This document shows, in pieces, positions 36,901 to 46,134 of a stretch of DNA of 64,000 nucleotides. Source of the DNA: Spirochaetota bacterium (GTDB lineage: Bacteria > Spirochaetota > JAAYUW01 > JAOAHJ01); NCBI GenBank assembly GCA_026415295.1, contig JAOAHJ010000039.1, positions 62,001 through 126,000 on the forward strand, written 5' to 3'. The translations under genes were made by a program, and so were the position numbers. Positions within the stretch are counted from its first letter, which is position 1; every line of letters begins with the position of its first letter. Under the pieces are notes generated by a model. That model was not told where the DNA came from. It searched no databases and saw only the letters and a list, made by a program, of their open reading frames with translations.

Positions 36901-39900
36901 TTAAATACTAAGTTCTATTATTTTATCAATAGTATCAAATATTCTCAAATATCTATTTTTTAATTTCTCAAAATCAAGCCCATCTTTTGAATTTTTTAGC
37001 AGTAAACTTTCTATTTCCAGAAAATACCCCTCATTTATTTCATCAAATTCTTCAAAGTCATAATCTATTTTTTCTTTATAAATATTTAGTATCTCTTCTA
37101 TATTAATTTTATTTGAATCTTGAGGGTTATAACTATCTAATACATTATTAAACAAAACATTAAAATTAATTTCATAAATTTCAGAATTTTTTATATCATT
37201 TAGAAAACTAATTAATAATCCATTTTCTTTATTTTCAAAATAATCTAAAATTTTATTTTTATTAAAAATAAAAGCTTGTAAACAAACAATCTTATCTTTG
37301 TTAACTAAACTATTTGAATTATTTATAAAAAAATAATAAATTGATATTTCATTCTTATCAAATACCTTAAAAAGTAGATAAGCATAAAAAATATTTTTAA
37401 TAAAACTTTTCAAATAGAATAAATTTTTTTTCAAATTTTTAAAAACTTTAAGCTCAAAGTATAAATTTTCTTTTGTAAAAGGGAACTTGCTATTAATAAA
37501 ATCAAAGAAAATAATAATTTTTTTTAATTCTTTTTCTATAATTAAAAAATTTTGAACTTTTCCCTTAATATAAATATCTTCAAAAACAATAGGATTATAT
37601 CTATACTTAAAATCTGGGTCTAGGTTGTCTATAATAAACTCCTTAACTAGCTCAAATCTATCAAATTTTAAGTTATACTGATAATTATTAGACTTATTTA
37701 ATTCACTATCAATTAATATTAATTTATTAAATAAATCAAAATTTATAAAAGAATAAAAGTTTATAAAGATTTTCTTTAATAAATATCTTAGTTTTTTATA
37801 AATAAAGTTTCTAAAGAAGTTATTAGGTAATTTAAAATTAAAATTTCCACTTTCTATTTTTTCTTTTATATAAAGGAAGAATTCATCAAAATATCTTTTT
37901 TCAAAATTTTTATAAAAATCAAATTTAAAAATATATAAATCTTCTATTATTGATTTATTAAAATCATTTTTACTTTTTTTATTTTTTATAAAATAAAATA
38001 GTTCGACAAAAATTAATTTTTCCATTTCCTCAAAAGAATATCTATCTTCATAAAAAGGCTCAATATCATCATCTATTAATTCTATTGGTTTTTCTACATT
38101 TATATTATAGATATTTTTCAATAAAACTCTTTTTGGATTTAAAATGTAATTAAATAGATCATTTAAATAAAATTCTTTTCTGGATAAACCATATCCTTCT
38201 ATATTAAATAAATCATTATTTTTCTCTTCTATTGATTCTTTTATTAATTCTTCTTTTAATTTAATATTTTCTTCTAAAACTAAATAAAAAATATCAGTAT
38301 AATTTTTTAAAATAAAATCTTTATAATTTTTTTCTTCAATATATTTTGCATAATTTTCATCTATTAAAAATGGAACCTCAAATAAAATAAATTTGTCTAT
38401 AATAATATTCTCTTCTAAATAACTTATAAAATCTTTTAAAACATTTGATGGATATAAAATTCTATCTCTTTCTAAATCTTTTGAAACATATGAAAGATAT
38501 ATTTTATTTATACACAAAAAAAAAGTTTCTATAAAATTATAATTATCAATTTCTTCTTTTAACATATAATTATTATTATATATTCTTAAATCAAAAATGT
38601 CGTTTATAAAAATTGAAGGATATATATCTTCATTTAAGCCAATAAGATAAATTATTTTAAAAGGAAGAGGTCTCATAGGATTTATTTGAGAGATTGTTAC
38701 TCCATCTATAATATAATTTCCTTTTATAACTTCTATTTTTTGATATTCACTCTTTATAATTTTTTTTATAAGATCTACATTAATAGATTTATCTAATATA
38801 TTTCCATAATTTTTAAATTCTATAAGAATATTTTCAAAACTACTCTTTATTTGTTTCTCAATACCCTCATCTTCATTAAAATCAAAAAAATTTTCATTTA
38901 GTTTTTTAAATATATTTACCCAATCTTCAAAGGATATTGCTTCCCTGGCTTCTTTAAGCAATCTAAACAGAGATTCAAAAAAAGTATTAAATTTTTCAAA
39001 AATTTCTGGATTTTTTAGAAAGTAAACTATATAAGGAGGATATTTTTCAAAATAGCCTGAAATCTTATAACTATTAGGAGATATTAAATTGTATAAATAA
39101 CCACTTCTAATTCTTTTCAATCCATAACTCCATGTAAATAAAAGATCTTCAAAATATGAATATTTCCTTTTATCTTCTATATCATATGAATAAAAAATAT
39201 CTAAAGATTTGATAACTTTTATTATATTTACAATATCATTATATGTGAATTTATATTTGTTCATCACAATAGGATTTATTAAGAATTCGATTATTTCATT
39301 TCTTCTTAAATCAGATTCAATTAAATTTAAAAAACTAATTATAGCCTTGTAAAAATTACTTTCAGAATCAGCTTTTAAATCACTAATATTATATTTTATA
39401 AGTCCATAATAATCAAAAACATTTTTTATTTCATAAATATATGACTTAATATCAGTGACAAGGATAGCTATTTCATTTAAGTTTAAATCTTTATCATTTA
39501 TTAAATTATAAATTATACTATTATAAACAGTTTCTATTTCTCTTTTTTTTGAATGAGCACAAAAAATTTGAATAGAATTATCCTGCTCTATTTTTGAAAA
39601 TTTTTCAATATTTAATTCTCCTAAAATAGATAATTTAAAATAATCCAATAAACTATTTTTTTTTAATTGACTGTATTTGAAAGCAATCTCAACCTTTTCT
39701 TTATTATTAGAAAAAATTGAAAATTGATTTCTAAGATTTTTATAAAAACTCAAAAAATATTTTTTAATAAACTCTTTGCTATCACTATAAATTGAAAAAT
39801 ACTTTTTAAAAACTTTATCAAACTGGGTAAGAGTAACATTTGATTCTTCTAATAGCTTTTCCTCAAAGTTTTTTTCTAAAGTTTTTTCATTATGATAATC

Positions 39901-40797
39901 AACAAAACTCTGATAAAGACTAAAATACGAAGGATAAAAAAGTGAATAAAATTTTACATTTATAAAATTTGAAATAAATAATAAAAAATCAGTATGAAAT
40001 TCTGAAATATGTGAAAATCCGAAATAAAAAACCGGATCATATTCTAAAATACTTATCCCTAAATTTTGAGAAATAGAATTTTCATTTTTTATAAATTTAT
40101 CAAAATAATTTTTTGCTATTTTATAAAGATCATAAAAAAAGCAATAAGATATCTCTTCTTTGTTAAATTTTTCTTTAAAAATAATATTTAATTCATCAAA
40201 TACTTTTTTATAAATTGCTTCTATTTCTCTTACTATATAATTTTTACTACTTATTTTATCAAATAAAAACTCTTTTTTTTCCCACCATTTAATAAGGTCT
40301 GGAAAATGGTAAAAATATTCTTTTAAATAAAAAGCTAATTTTTCAGCAATATCCCATATATAATAAAACTTATTTTTATCATTGGCATAGTTTTTTATAA
40401 TTTTGAAATTTTCATCATCATATTTTTCTAATATAATATTTAATATAAAAAGGGATAAATAAATAAAATTATTTGAATAATTCAATACTTTAATATTTCT
40501 AGAAATTTTAATATCTTCTTTTTTATTTAATTTTTTTATATTATTTTTTTCCTCTATTCCTTTTATTAATAACATTAAAAAATTAAATATAAACTCTTCA
40601 AAACGAAAAAAATCTATAAATGTACTTATTCCTATATCTTGACTCAACTTTATTTGAATATATTTCTTTAAATTTCTATTTGGAACTACTAACTTAATTC
40701 TATTTAGTATATCTTTTTTATTATAGTTTTTTATATCATTTTTAAGTTGATCTATTAAATCATTAATATCGTTTGAAAATATTAATTTTAAACCCAT
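36901..40797 (-). CDS. recC: RecBCD exonuclease V gamma subunit (RecC)
   Basis: A 1298-residue inactivated helicase-like protein: VPNRNLKKYIQIKLSQDIGIST at the N-terminus, EIAILVTDIKSYIYEI in the middle, RPLPFKIIYLIGLNEDIYP as the RecC signature near residue 735, and a nuclease-like C-terminal fold. RecC splits duplex DNA and, in Enterobacteria, scans for Chi. It is longer than E. coli RecC (1122). It starts four bases after the AlkD-like gene, so translation is probably coupled, and precedes recB by 93 bases. Confidence 0.92.
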   Translation of the reverse strand: MGLKLIFSNDINDLIDQLKNDIKNYNKKDILNRIKLVVPNRNLKKYIQIKLSQDIGISTFIDFFRFEEFIFNFLMLLIKGIEEKNNIKKLNKKEDIKISRNIKVLNYSNNFIYLSLFILNIILEKYDDENFKIIKNYANDKNKFYYIWDIAEKLAFYLKEYFYHFPDLIKWWEKKEFLFDKISSKNYIVREIEAIYKKVFDELNIIFKEKFNKEEISYCFFYDLYKIAKNYFDKFIKNENSISQNLGISILEYDPVFYFGFSHISEFHTDFLLFISNFINVKFYSLFYPSYFSLYQSFVDYHNEKTLEKNFEEKLLEESNVTLTQFDKVFKKYFSIYSDSKEFIKKYFLSFYKNLRNQFSIFSNNKEKVEIAFKYSQLKKNSLLDYFKLSILGELNIEKFSKIEQDNSIQIFCAHSKKREIETVYNSIIYNLINDKDLNLNEIAILVTDIKSYIYEIKNVFDYYGLIKYNISDLKADSESNFYKAIISFLNLIESDLRRNEIIEFLINPIVMNKYKFTYNDIVNIIKVIKSLDIFYSYDIEDKRKYSYFEDLLFTWSYGLKRIRSGYLYNLISPNSYKISGYFEKYPPYIVYFLKNPEIFEKFNTFFESLFRLLKEAREAISFEDWVNIFKKLNENFFDFNEDEGIEKQIKSSFENILIEFKNYGNILDKSINVDLIKKIIKSEYQKIEVIKGNYIIDGVTISQINPMRPLPFKIIYLIGLNEDIYPSIFINDIFDLRIYNNNYMLKEEIDNYNFIETFFLCINKIYLSYVSKDLERDRILYPSNVLKDFISYLEENIIIDKFILFEVPFLIDENYAKYIEEKNYKDFILKNYTDIFYLVLEENIKLKEELIKESIEEKNNDLFNIEGYGLSRKEFYLNDLFNYILNPKRVLLKNIYNINVEKPIELIDDDIEPFYEDRYSFEEMEKLIFVELFYFIKNKKSKNDFNKSIIEDLYIFKFDFYKNFEKRYFDEFFLYIKEKIESGNFNFKLPNNFFRNFIYKKLRYLLKKIFINFYSFINFDLFNKLILIDSELNKSNNYQYNLKFDRFELVKEFIIDNLDPDFKYRYNPIVFEDIYIKGKVQNFLIIEKELKKIIIFFDFINSKFPFTKENLYFELKVFKNLKKNLFYLKSFIKNIFYAYLLFKVFDKNEISIYYFFINNSNSLVNKDKIVCLQAFIFNKNKILDYFENKENGLLISFLNDIKNSEIYEINFNVLFNNVLDSYNPQDSNKINIEEILNIYKEKIDYDFEEFDEINEGYFLEIESLLLKNSKDGLDFEKLKNRYLRIFDTIDKIIELSI

Positions 40798-40801
40798 TTA
40801 C

Positions 40802-41632
40802 TTAATTTATCTTTTCTTTTAAAATTCTTTCTCTTTCACTTTTTTCAAATTTTTCAATAGAATATCTTAAGCATGTTCTATGAATATAATTATAATTATT
40901 CTTTATAAATTCTAATAACCTCACTTTATCAATTTTTCCTATTTCTCTTAAAATCCACCCACAAGCTTTATGTATGAGATCATGATCATGGTTTAATAAT
41001 ATGGAACAAATTTTAATTGGTAAATTGATTTCTCTCTTTTTAATAAAATATAATGTTGAAACTATTGCAATTCTATTTTCCCATAAATTTGAAGACTTTG
41101 CAAGATTAAATAAGATATTTTCATATTCTAAATTTTTATTTATAAAGTAATAATTATACAAAAAATTTCCTACTATATTTGGAGCAGATAAATCAACTAA
41201 ATCCCAATTGTTAATAAAATTAAGATTTCTAAAATAAACATTAAAGATCTCTTTTTGATAAATTTCAAGTTTTTTAGTAATTTCACTAATATTATTTTTT
41301 TTTAAAAAATCATTTTTTTCTTTTTCAATTTTATTATATTTCATAACAAGAAGAATAAGAGCAAGCATTCTTACTTCATGAAATCTATCTTTTAATAATT
41401 CCTCTTCAATAAAAAAAACATCGACTTTATTTAATATTTCTTTCGCAACTTTTCTTATATATGGAACAGTTACACCCAAAAAATAATCTCCATAACCATA
41501 TCCACCTTGATAAACTTTAAAGAATTTATAATAAAATAATTTTTTTTCTTCTTTTGAATAAGTTTTTAATTTTTCAATTATAAAATCTTTATTAATGCTT
41601 TGAGAATTGTTTCTTAACACCTTTTTACCCAA
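40802..41632 (-). CDS. AlkD-like DNA alkylation repair (HEAT-like) protein
   Basis: A 276-residue all-helical protein of the DNA-alkylation-repair/AlkD family, HEAT-like repeats that wrap DNA and remove alkylated bases without base flipping. Characteristic segments are GDYFLGVTVPYIRKVAKE (about residues 52-69), LLKDRFHEVRMLALILL, NNWDLVDLSAPNIVG, LWENRIAIVSTLYFI and KACGWILREIGK. The Trp-Asp pair used in catalysis by AlkD appears to be present (NNWDLVD). It overlaps the 3' end of valS by eight bases and couples to recC, placing it in a DNA-repair segment. Confidence 0.86.
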   Translation of the reverse strand: MGKKVLRNNSQSINKDFIIEKLKTYSKEEKKLFYYKFFKVYQGGYGYGDYFLGVTVPYIRKVAKEILNKVDVFFIEEELLKDRFHEVRMLALILLVMKYNKIEKEKNDFLKKNNISEITKKLEIYQKEIFNVYFRNLNFINNWDLVDLSAPNIVGNFLYNYYFINKNLEYENILFNLAKSSNLWENRIAIVSTLYFIKKREINLPIKICSILLNHDHDLIHKACGWILREIGKIDKVRLLEFIKNNYNYIHRTCLRYSIEKFEKSERERILKEKIN

Positions 41633-44357
41633 GCATTTTAATTTTTTCTTTAATAGACTTTATTTTTAAAAGATACTCTTCTCTTTTTTCTTTTTCTTTT
41701 TCAATAGCTTCAATTTTTGCTTTACTTAAGTATTCTTTATTATTAAGTTTACTTTCACTTTTTTGAAATTCTTTCTCAATTTTCTCAAGTTCTTCCATAA
41801 GTCTTCTTTTTTCTTTTTCATAATCAATAATTCCCTCAATCTTAATATGAACCTCATTATATATATTAACAGAAATTGCTGATTTATATGGAGGAAGAGA
41901 ATCAATAATATTTATATTTTCAATTTTTGTTAAAAATTTTATAATATTCAATTCTCTATTTAATAATTCTTTTACTTTCTTATCCTTATCTTCAAGCTTA
42001 ATCCATATTACTGACTCAGAAATAGGAATATTAAGTTCCTGTCTAACATTTCTAATCGATTTAACTGTTTCTTCTATTATTTTAAAACTAATTAAATCTT
42101 CTGAAAAATTTATATTAAAAATTGGTTCTGGATATTTTTCAAAAATAATAGAATCTTTTGAAGAATTTATAAAAGAATATATCTCTTCAGAAACAAAAGG
42201 CATTATCGGATGAATAATTTTTATTATTTCGTTTAGTAAATAATAAAGTATTTTTGTTTTAAAGATTGAAGTTTCATTTTTCATATTTAAATAAAATTTA
42301 GATATCTCAATGTACCAATCACAAAAATCATTCCATACAAATTTATAAATCTCTGAAGAGATGAAATTAAATTTATAATTATTAAAATAATTTTTAAGTT
42401 TTTCTTTTAATGAATTTAATTCTTCTAATATCCACTTGTCATAGATATCTAGCTTATCTATCTCTTTATAAGGATTAAAATTATTTTTATCTATCAATAT
42501 CTCATTATTATATTTTTTAAAATAACTAAAACAAAACTTAAAAGCATTCCATATTTTATTAACGAAATTACGACCCATCTCAAATTTAATGGGATCTAAG
42601 TTTATATCTTGTCCCTCAGAACATAGATAAACTAAAGTAAACCTTACTGCATCAGCACCATATTTTTCAACCATTTCAAGAGGATCTATTCCATTACCAA
42701 GTGATTTTGACATCTTTCTTCCGTACTTATCTCTTATAAGCCCTGTTAAATAAATATGTTTAAACGGGATATCATCCAAAAATTCTAATGAAGCCATTAT
42801 CATTCTAGAAACCCAAAAAAACAATATATCATACCCTGAGATAAGTAAATCTGAAGGAAAAAATTTTTTTAACTCTTTTGTTTCTCTATTAGGCCATCCA
42901 AGGGTTGCAAAGGGCCATAACCAAGAAGAAAACCATGTATCTAAAACATCTTCATCCTGTTTTAAATTTATTGAATTACAATATTGACATTTTTGTGGAT
43001 TTTCAATAGAAACAAACATTTTATTACAGCTTTCACAATAATAAACTGGAATTCGATGTCCCCACCATAGTTGTCTTGATATACACCAGTCTTTTATATT
43101 TGTAAGCCAATCAAAATAAATTTTCTCCCATCTTTCAGGATATATTTTTATTTGTCCATTTTTAACAACATCTATAGCTTTCTCAGCCATAGGCTTCATT
43201 TTTACAAACCATTGATCTGAAAGATATGGTTCTATTATAGTATCACACCTACTACATATACCTGCTGAATGCTTATAAGGTTCAATTTTAAGCAAATAAC
43301 CTTTTCTTTCCAGTTCTTCAACAATTTTTTTTCTTGCTTCTTCCCTTGACAAATATTTAAAACTTTCAGGTACATTATCATTCATATTCCCTTTCGAATC
43401 AATAACTACTATAAATTCAAGATTATGTTTTTTTGCTATTTCAAAATCTACAGGATCATGAGCAGGTGTGACTTTAACAGCACCTGTTCCAAAACTTTTA
43501 TCAACAAGCTCATCTTTTATTATTTCTATTTCTCTTTCAACAATAGGCAAAATAACCTTTTTACCTACTAAATTTGAATATCTATCATCTTGAGGATTAA
43601 CTACAACTGCAGTATCTCCCAACATTGTTTCAGGTCTTGTGGTTGCAACAACTATAAAATCAATGTATTCAACCCCTTCCTTTACCAATTTCTCATAATT
43701 TGTAAAGAATTTACTATTATTTTCTTTTTTAATAGGATACTTAATGAACCATAAATTAGTTTCCCTTTCTATATATTCAACCTCTTCATTAGATATGGCT
43801 GTATGGCATCTTGGACACCAATTAACAATATATTTGCCTTTATAAATGTAACCTTTATCATATAAAATTTTAAATGCTGTTAAAACAGCTTTATAATAAT
43901 CTGGATCAAGTGTAAATACCTCTTTTGTCCAATCAACAAAATCTCCAAGTTTCTTTTTTTGATTTGAAATAGTATTTCTATTTTTTTCAACAAATTTCCA
44001 GACCTCTTCAAGAAATTTTTCTCTTCCTAGATCATCTCTTTTTATACCAATCTTTAGTAATTCTTTTTCAACTACATTTTGGGTAGCAATACCAGCATGA
44101 TCTTTACCAGGAATCCAGAATGATTCATAACCATTCATTTTCTTGTATCTTATTAAAGTATCCTGCAATGTATCCTGCAATCCGTGCCCCATATGTAAAA
44201 CACCTGTGACATTAGGAGGAGGCATAGGAATAACATAGCTTTCTTTCTGTGAATCTACATCTACTGAAAAAATTTTTTTTTCTTCCCAATTCTTATAAAT
44301 TTCAATTTCTCTTTTATTATAATCAAAGTATTTTTCTGGTTCTTTTGAAAAAGTCAT
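41625..44357 (-). CDS. valS: Valyl-tRNA synthetase
   Basis: A 910-residue class I synthetase: PPPNVTGVLHMGH carries the HIGH box and GRKMSKSLGNGIDP the KMSKS loop. A CP1 editing domain lies between (TTRPETMLGDTAV, GTGAVKVTPAHD). Two zinc-type Cys clusters are visible (CPRCHTAISNEE; CESC...CQYC). A C-terminal coiled coil (about residues 840-905) is the usual ValRS tRNA-binding arm. A GGGGAG site precedes ATG 44357. It follows a membrane-protein gene and overlaps the AlkD-like gene. Confidence 0.97.
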   Translation of the reverse strand: MTFSKEPEKYFDYNKREIEIYKNWEEKKIFSVDVDSQKESYVIPMPPPNVTGVLHMGHGLQDTLQDTLIRYKKMNGYESFWIPGKDHAGIATQNVVEKELLKIGIKRDDLGREKFLEEVWKFVEKNRNTISNQKKKLGDFVDWTKEVFTLDPDYYKAVLTAFKILYDKGYIYKGKYIVNWCPRCHTAISNEEVEYIERETNLWFIKYPIKKENNSKFFTNYEKLVKEGVEYIDFIVVATTRPETMLGDTAVVVNPQDDRYSNLVGKKVILPIVEREIEIIKDELVDKSFGTGAVKVTPAHDPVDFEIAKKHNLEFIVVIDSKGNMNDNVPESFKYLSREEARKKIVEELERKGYLLKIEPYKHSAGICSRCDTIIEPYLSDQWFVKMKPMAEKAIDVVKNGQIKIYPERWEKIYFDWLTNIKDWCISRQLWWGHRIPVYYCESCNKMFVSIENPQKCQYCNSINLKQDEDVLDTWFSSWLWPFATLGWPNRETKELKKFFPSDLLISGYDILFFWVSRMIMASLEFLDDIPFKHIYLTGLIRDKYGRKMSKSLGNGIDPLEMVEKYGADAVRFTLVYLCSEGQDINLDPIKFEMGRNFVNKIWNAFKFCFSYFKKYNNEILIDKNNFNPYKEIDKLDIYDKWILEELNSLKEKLKNYFNNYKFNFISSEIYKFVWNDFCDWYIEISKFYLNMKNETSIFKTKILYYLLNEIIKIIHPIMPFVSEEIYSFINSSKDSIIFEKYPEPIFNINFSEDLISFKIIEETVKSIRNVRQELNIPISESVIWIKLEDKDKKVKELLNRELNIIKFLTKIENINIIDSLPPYKSAISVNIYNEVHIKIEGIIDYEKEKRRLMEELEKIEKEFQKSESKLNNKEYLSKAKIEAIEKEKEKREEYLLKIKSIKEKIKMLG

Positions 44358-44382
44358 ACGCTCCCCTAAAATTTCTCTATAT

Positions 44383-45180
44383 TTAACTATTTTTTATCAA
44401 GACATATATATTATAGTTAAGTAATGTTTTAATATGAATTGCCAAAACTACTAAAATTGAAAATATAAAAAAATAAAGAATGGACAAAATTTTTATATTT
44501 CTAAATATATAAGTTATATACCCTCCTAAAATCAATAATAAATAAATAAATAGAATAAATGGCAAATTTAAAATAAAAATTTTAACATAATCTTTATAAC
44601 ATTTAGAAATAGAAAATGATAGAGCATTTTTTGCAATTTCATCTCTATCAATAATAAAAAAATTACAAAAATTAAATAAAATAGAATAAAGAGGGTATAA
44701 TATTAAAACGATATTTATACCTAATAAATAAAAAAATGGAACAAAATTACCAGATTTAAGTAACTTTATGGTTTGTGGAAAAATAAGAAAAAAATTGTTT
44801 TCTATAATATTAAATTTTAACAATTTTAAAAGATTATTTAAAAGAAAAAAACCAAAAAATAATAAAGAATATTTAATAATTATACATATAGCTATGTCAT
44901 TTGATTTGTTTAAATTAGATAATAAAACTGAAACGTCTATCCTATTATATTCTGATTGTTCTATAAAACCCGTTATATAAGAAGTGAAAGTCAACAAGAA
45001 TATATAAAAATTAAAGATATACAAAAGAATAATAAAATTCGTATTAAAATATTGTTTAAAATAAAAAATTATTATTGAAACAAATAAAATAAATATTTTA
45101 ATTAATAAAAATCTCAAATATTTTGGAATAAATATTTTTTTTATATCTTTTCTTAAATCACCCAAAACATAATTTATCAT
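44383..45180 (-). CDS. Polytopic membrane protein of unknown function
   Basis: A 265-residue hydrophobic protein with about six predicted helices. A basic start (DLRKDIKKIFIPKYLRFLL) precedes the first helix, and a charged cytoplasmic loop near residues 165-185 contains DRDEIAKNALSFS. I recognise no family or motif; it loosely recalls small glycerophosphodiester/DUF-type membrane proteins with internal repeats. It lies 27 bases after the EamA gene and 25 before valS, so it is co-transcribed with them. It may be lineage specific. Confidence 0.6.
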   Translation of the reverse strand: MINYVLGDLRKDIKKIFIPKYLRFLLIKIFILFVSIIIFYFKQYFNTNFIILLYIFNFYIFLLTFTSYITGFIEQSEYNRIDVSVLLSNLNKSNDIAICIIIKYSLLFFGFFLLNNLLKLLKFNIIENNFFLIFPQTIKLLKSGNFVPFFYLLGINIVLILYPLYSILFNFCNFFIIDRDEIAKNALSFSISKCYKDYVKIFILNLPFILFIYLLLILGGYITYIFRNIKILSILYFFIFSILVVLAIHIKTLLNYNIYVLIKNS

Positions 45181-45207
45181 AAATTCCTCTCATAAAAGTA
45201 TGTTTTT

Positions 45208-46134
45208 TTAGTATTCCTGAATATAAATATTCCTCTTATTTTTTATTTGAGACATAAAAACACCAAATATAATTAAGAATATTGAAACTATTTTAATTAT
45301 TCCAAAATTTTCTTTTAATATAAAAAACGAAGAGATAGCCGTTACTATCGGGATAAAATTGGTAAAAATATTGGATCTATTTATACCTATTTCTCTTAAT
45401 GAGATATTATAAAAAATAAAAGCTAAAGTTGATGGAAAAATTGACAAATATAATACATTTTTAATTAATTCATCTATTTTAAAAATCTCTAATCTTAAAT
45501 TTTTAAGCTCAAATATTATAAATAGAGGTAAAAAGTAGATCGCTCCAAATAGATTTTGATAAGTAACTAAAGTAATAGGATTAACATTTTTTTTAAGTAT
45601 TTTTTTTGCTGTAATAAGATATCCAATTGCAGATAAAACAGCTAAAAACAATAAAATTATTCCTTTTATTGAAATATTATTTTCACTTATTTTCTCTACT
45701 TTACTTAAAAATATAAGAAGAAACACACCAATAGTAGATATAAATAAACCAATAATGCCATAAAAAGTTAACCTTTCTTTCTCAAATATAAATGAGAAAA
45801 TTGGGGTTAAAACAGGAATTGTAGCAATAATAATAGAACCTATTGTAGCAGAAACCAACATAAGCCCAAAACTTTCACATATAAAATATAAAAATGGTTC
45901 AAAAAAGGATAGTAACATAATAGAAAATAAAATACTTTTATCTTTAATTTTTTCAAATAAACCAAAAATACTACTAAATAAAAATAATAAAATAGAAGAA
46001 AAAAATAACCTTATAAAAACTAGTGTAAAAGGGCCAATATATTTAAAAACTATTTTTACCCAAACAAAAGACATTCCCCAAAAAATCATTGCTAAAGTAA
46101 TCAAAATATATATTAAACCGAATTTATTTCTCAT
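45208..46134 (-). CDS. EamA/DMT family transporter
   Basis: A 308-residue protein with ten helices arranged as two EamA repeats. The first begins LITLAMIFWGMSFVWVKIVFKYIGP, typical of drug/metabolite exporters of the RhaT/YdcZ-like group; the second is near residues 160-295 (SIFPSTLAFIFYNISLREIG). Substrate unknown; amino-acid or metabolite export is common. Its ATG overlaps the TGA of the M3 peptidase gene (ATGA), so the two are translationally coupled. Confidence 0.88.
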   Translation of the reverse strand: MRNKFGLIYILITLAMIFWGMSFVWVKIVFKYIGPFTLVFIRLFFSSILLFLFSSIFGLFEKIKDKSILFSIMLLSFFEPFLYFICESFGLMLVSATIGSIIIATIPVLTPIFSFIFEKERLTFYGIIGLFISTIGVFLLIFLSKVEKISENNISIKGIILLFLAVLSAIGYLITAKKILKKNVNPITLVTYQNLFGAIYFLPLFIIFELKNLRLEIFKIDELIKNVLYLSIFPSTLAFIFYNISLREIGINRSNIFTNFIPIVTAISSFFILKENFGIIKIVSIFLIIFGVFMSQIKNKRNIYIQEY

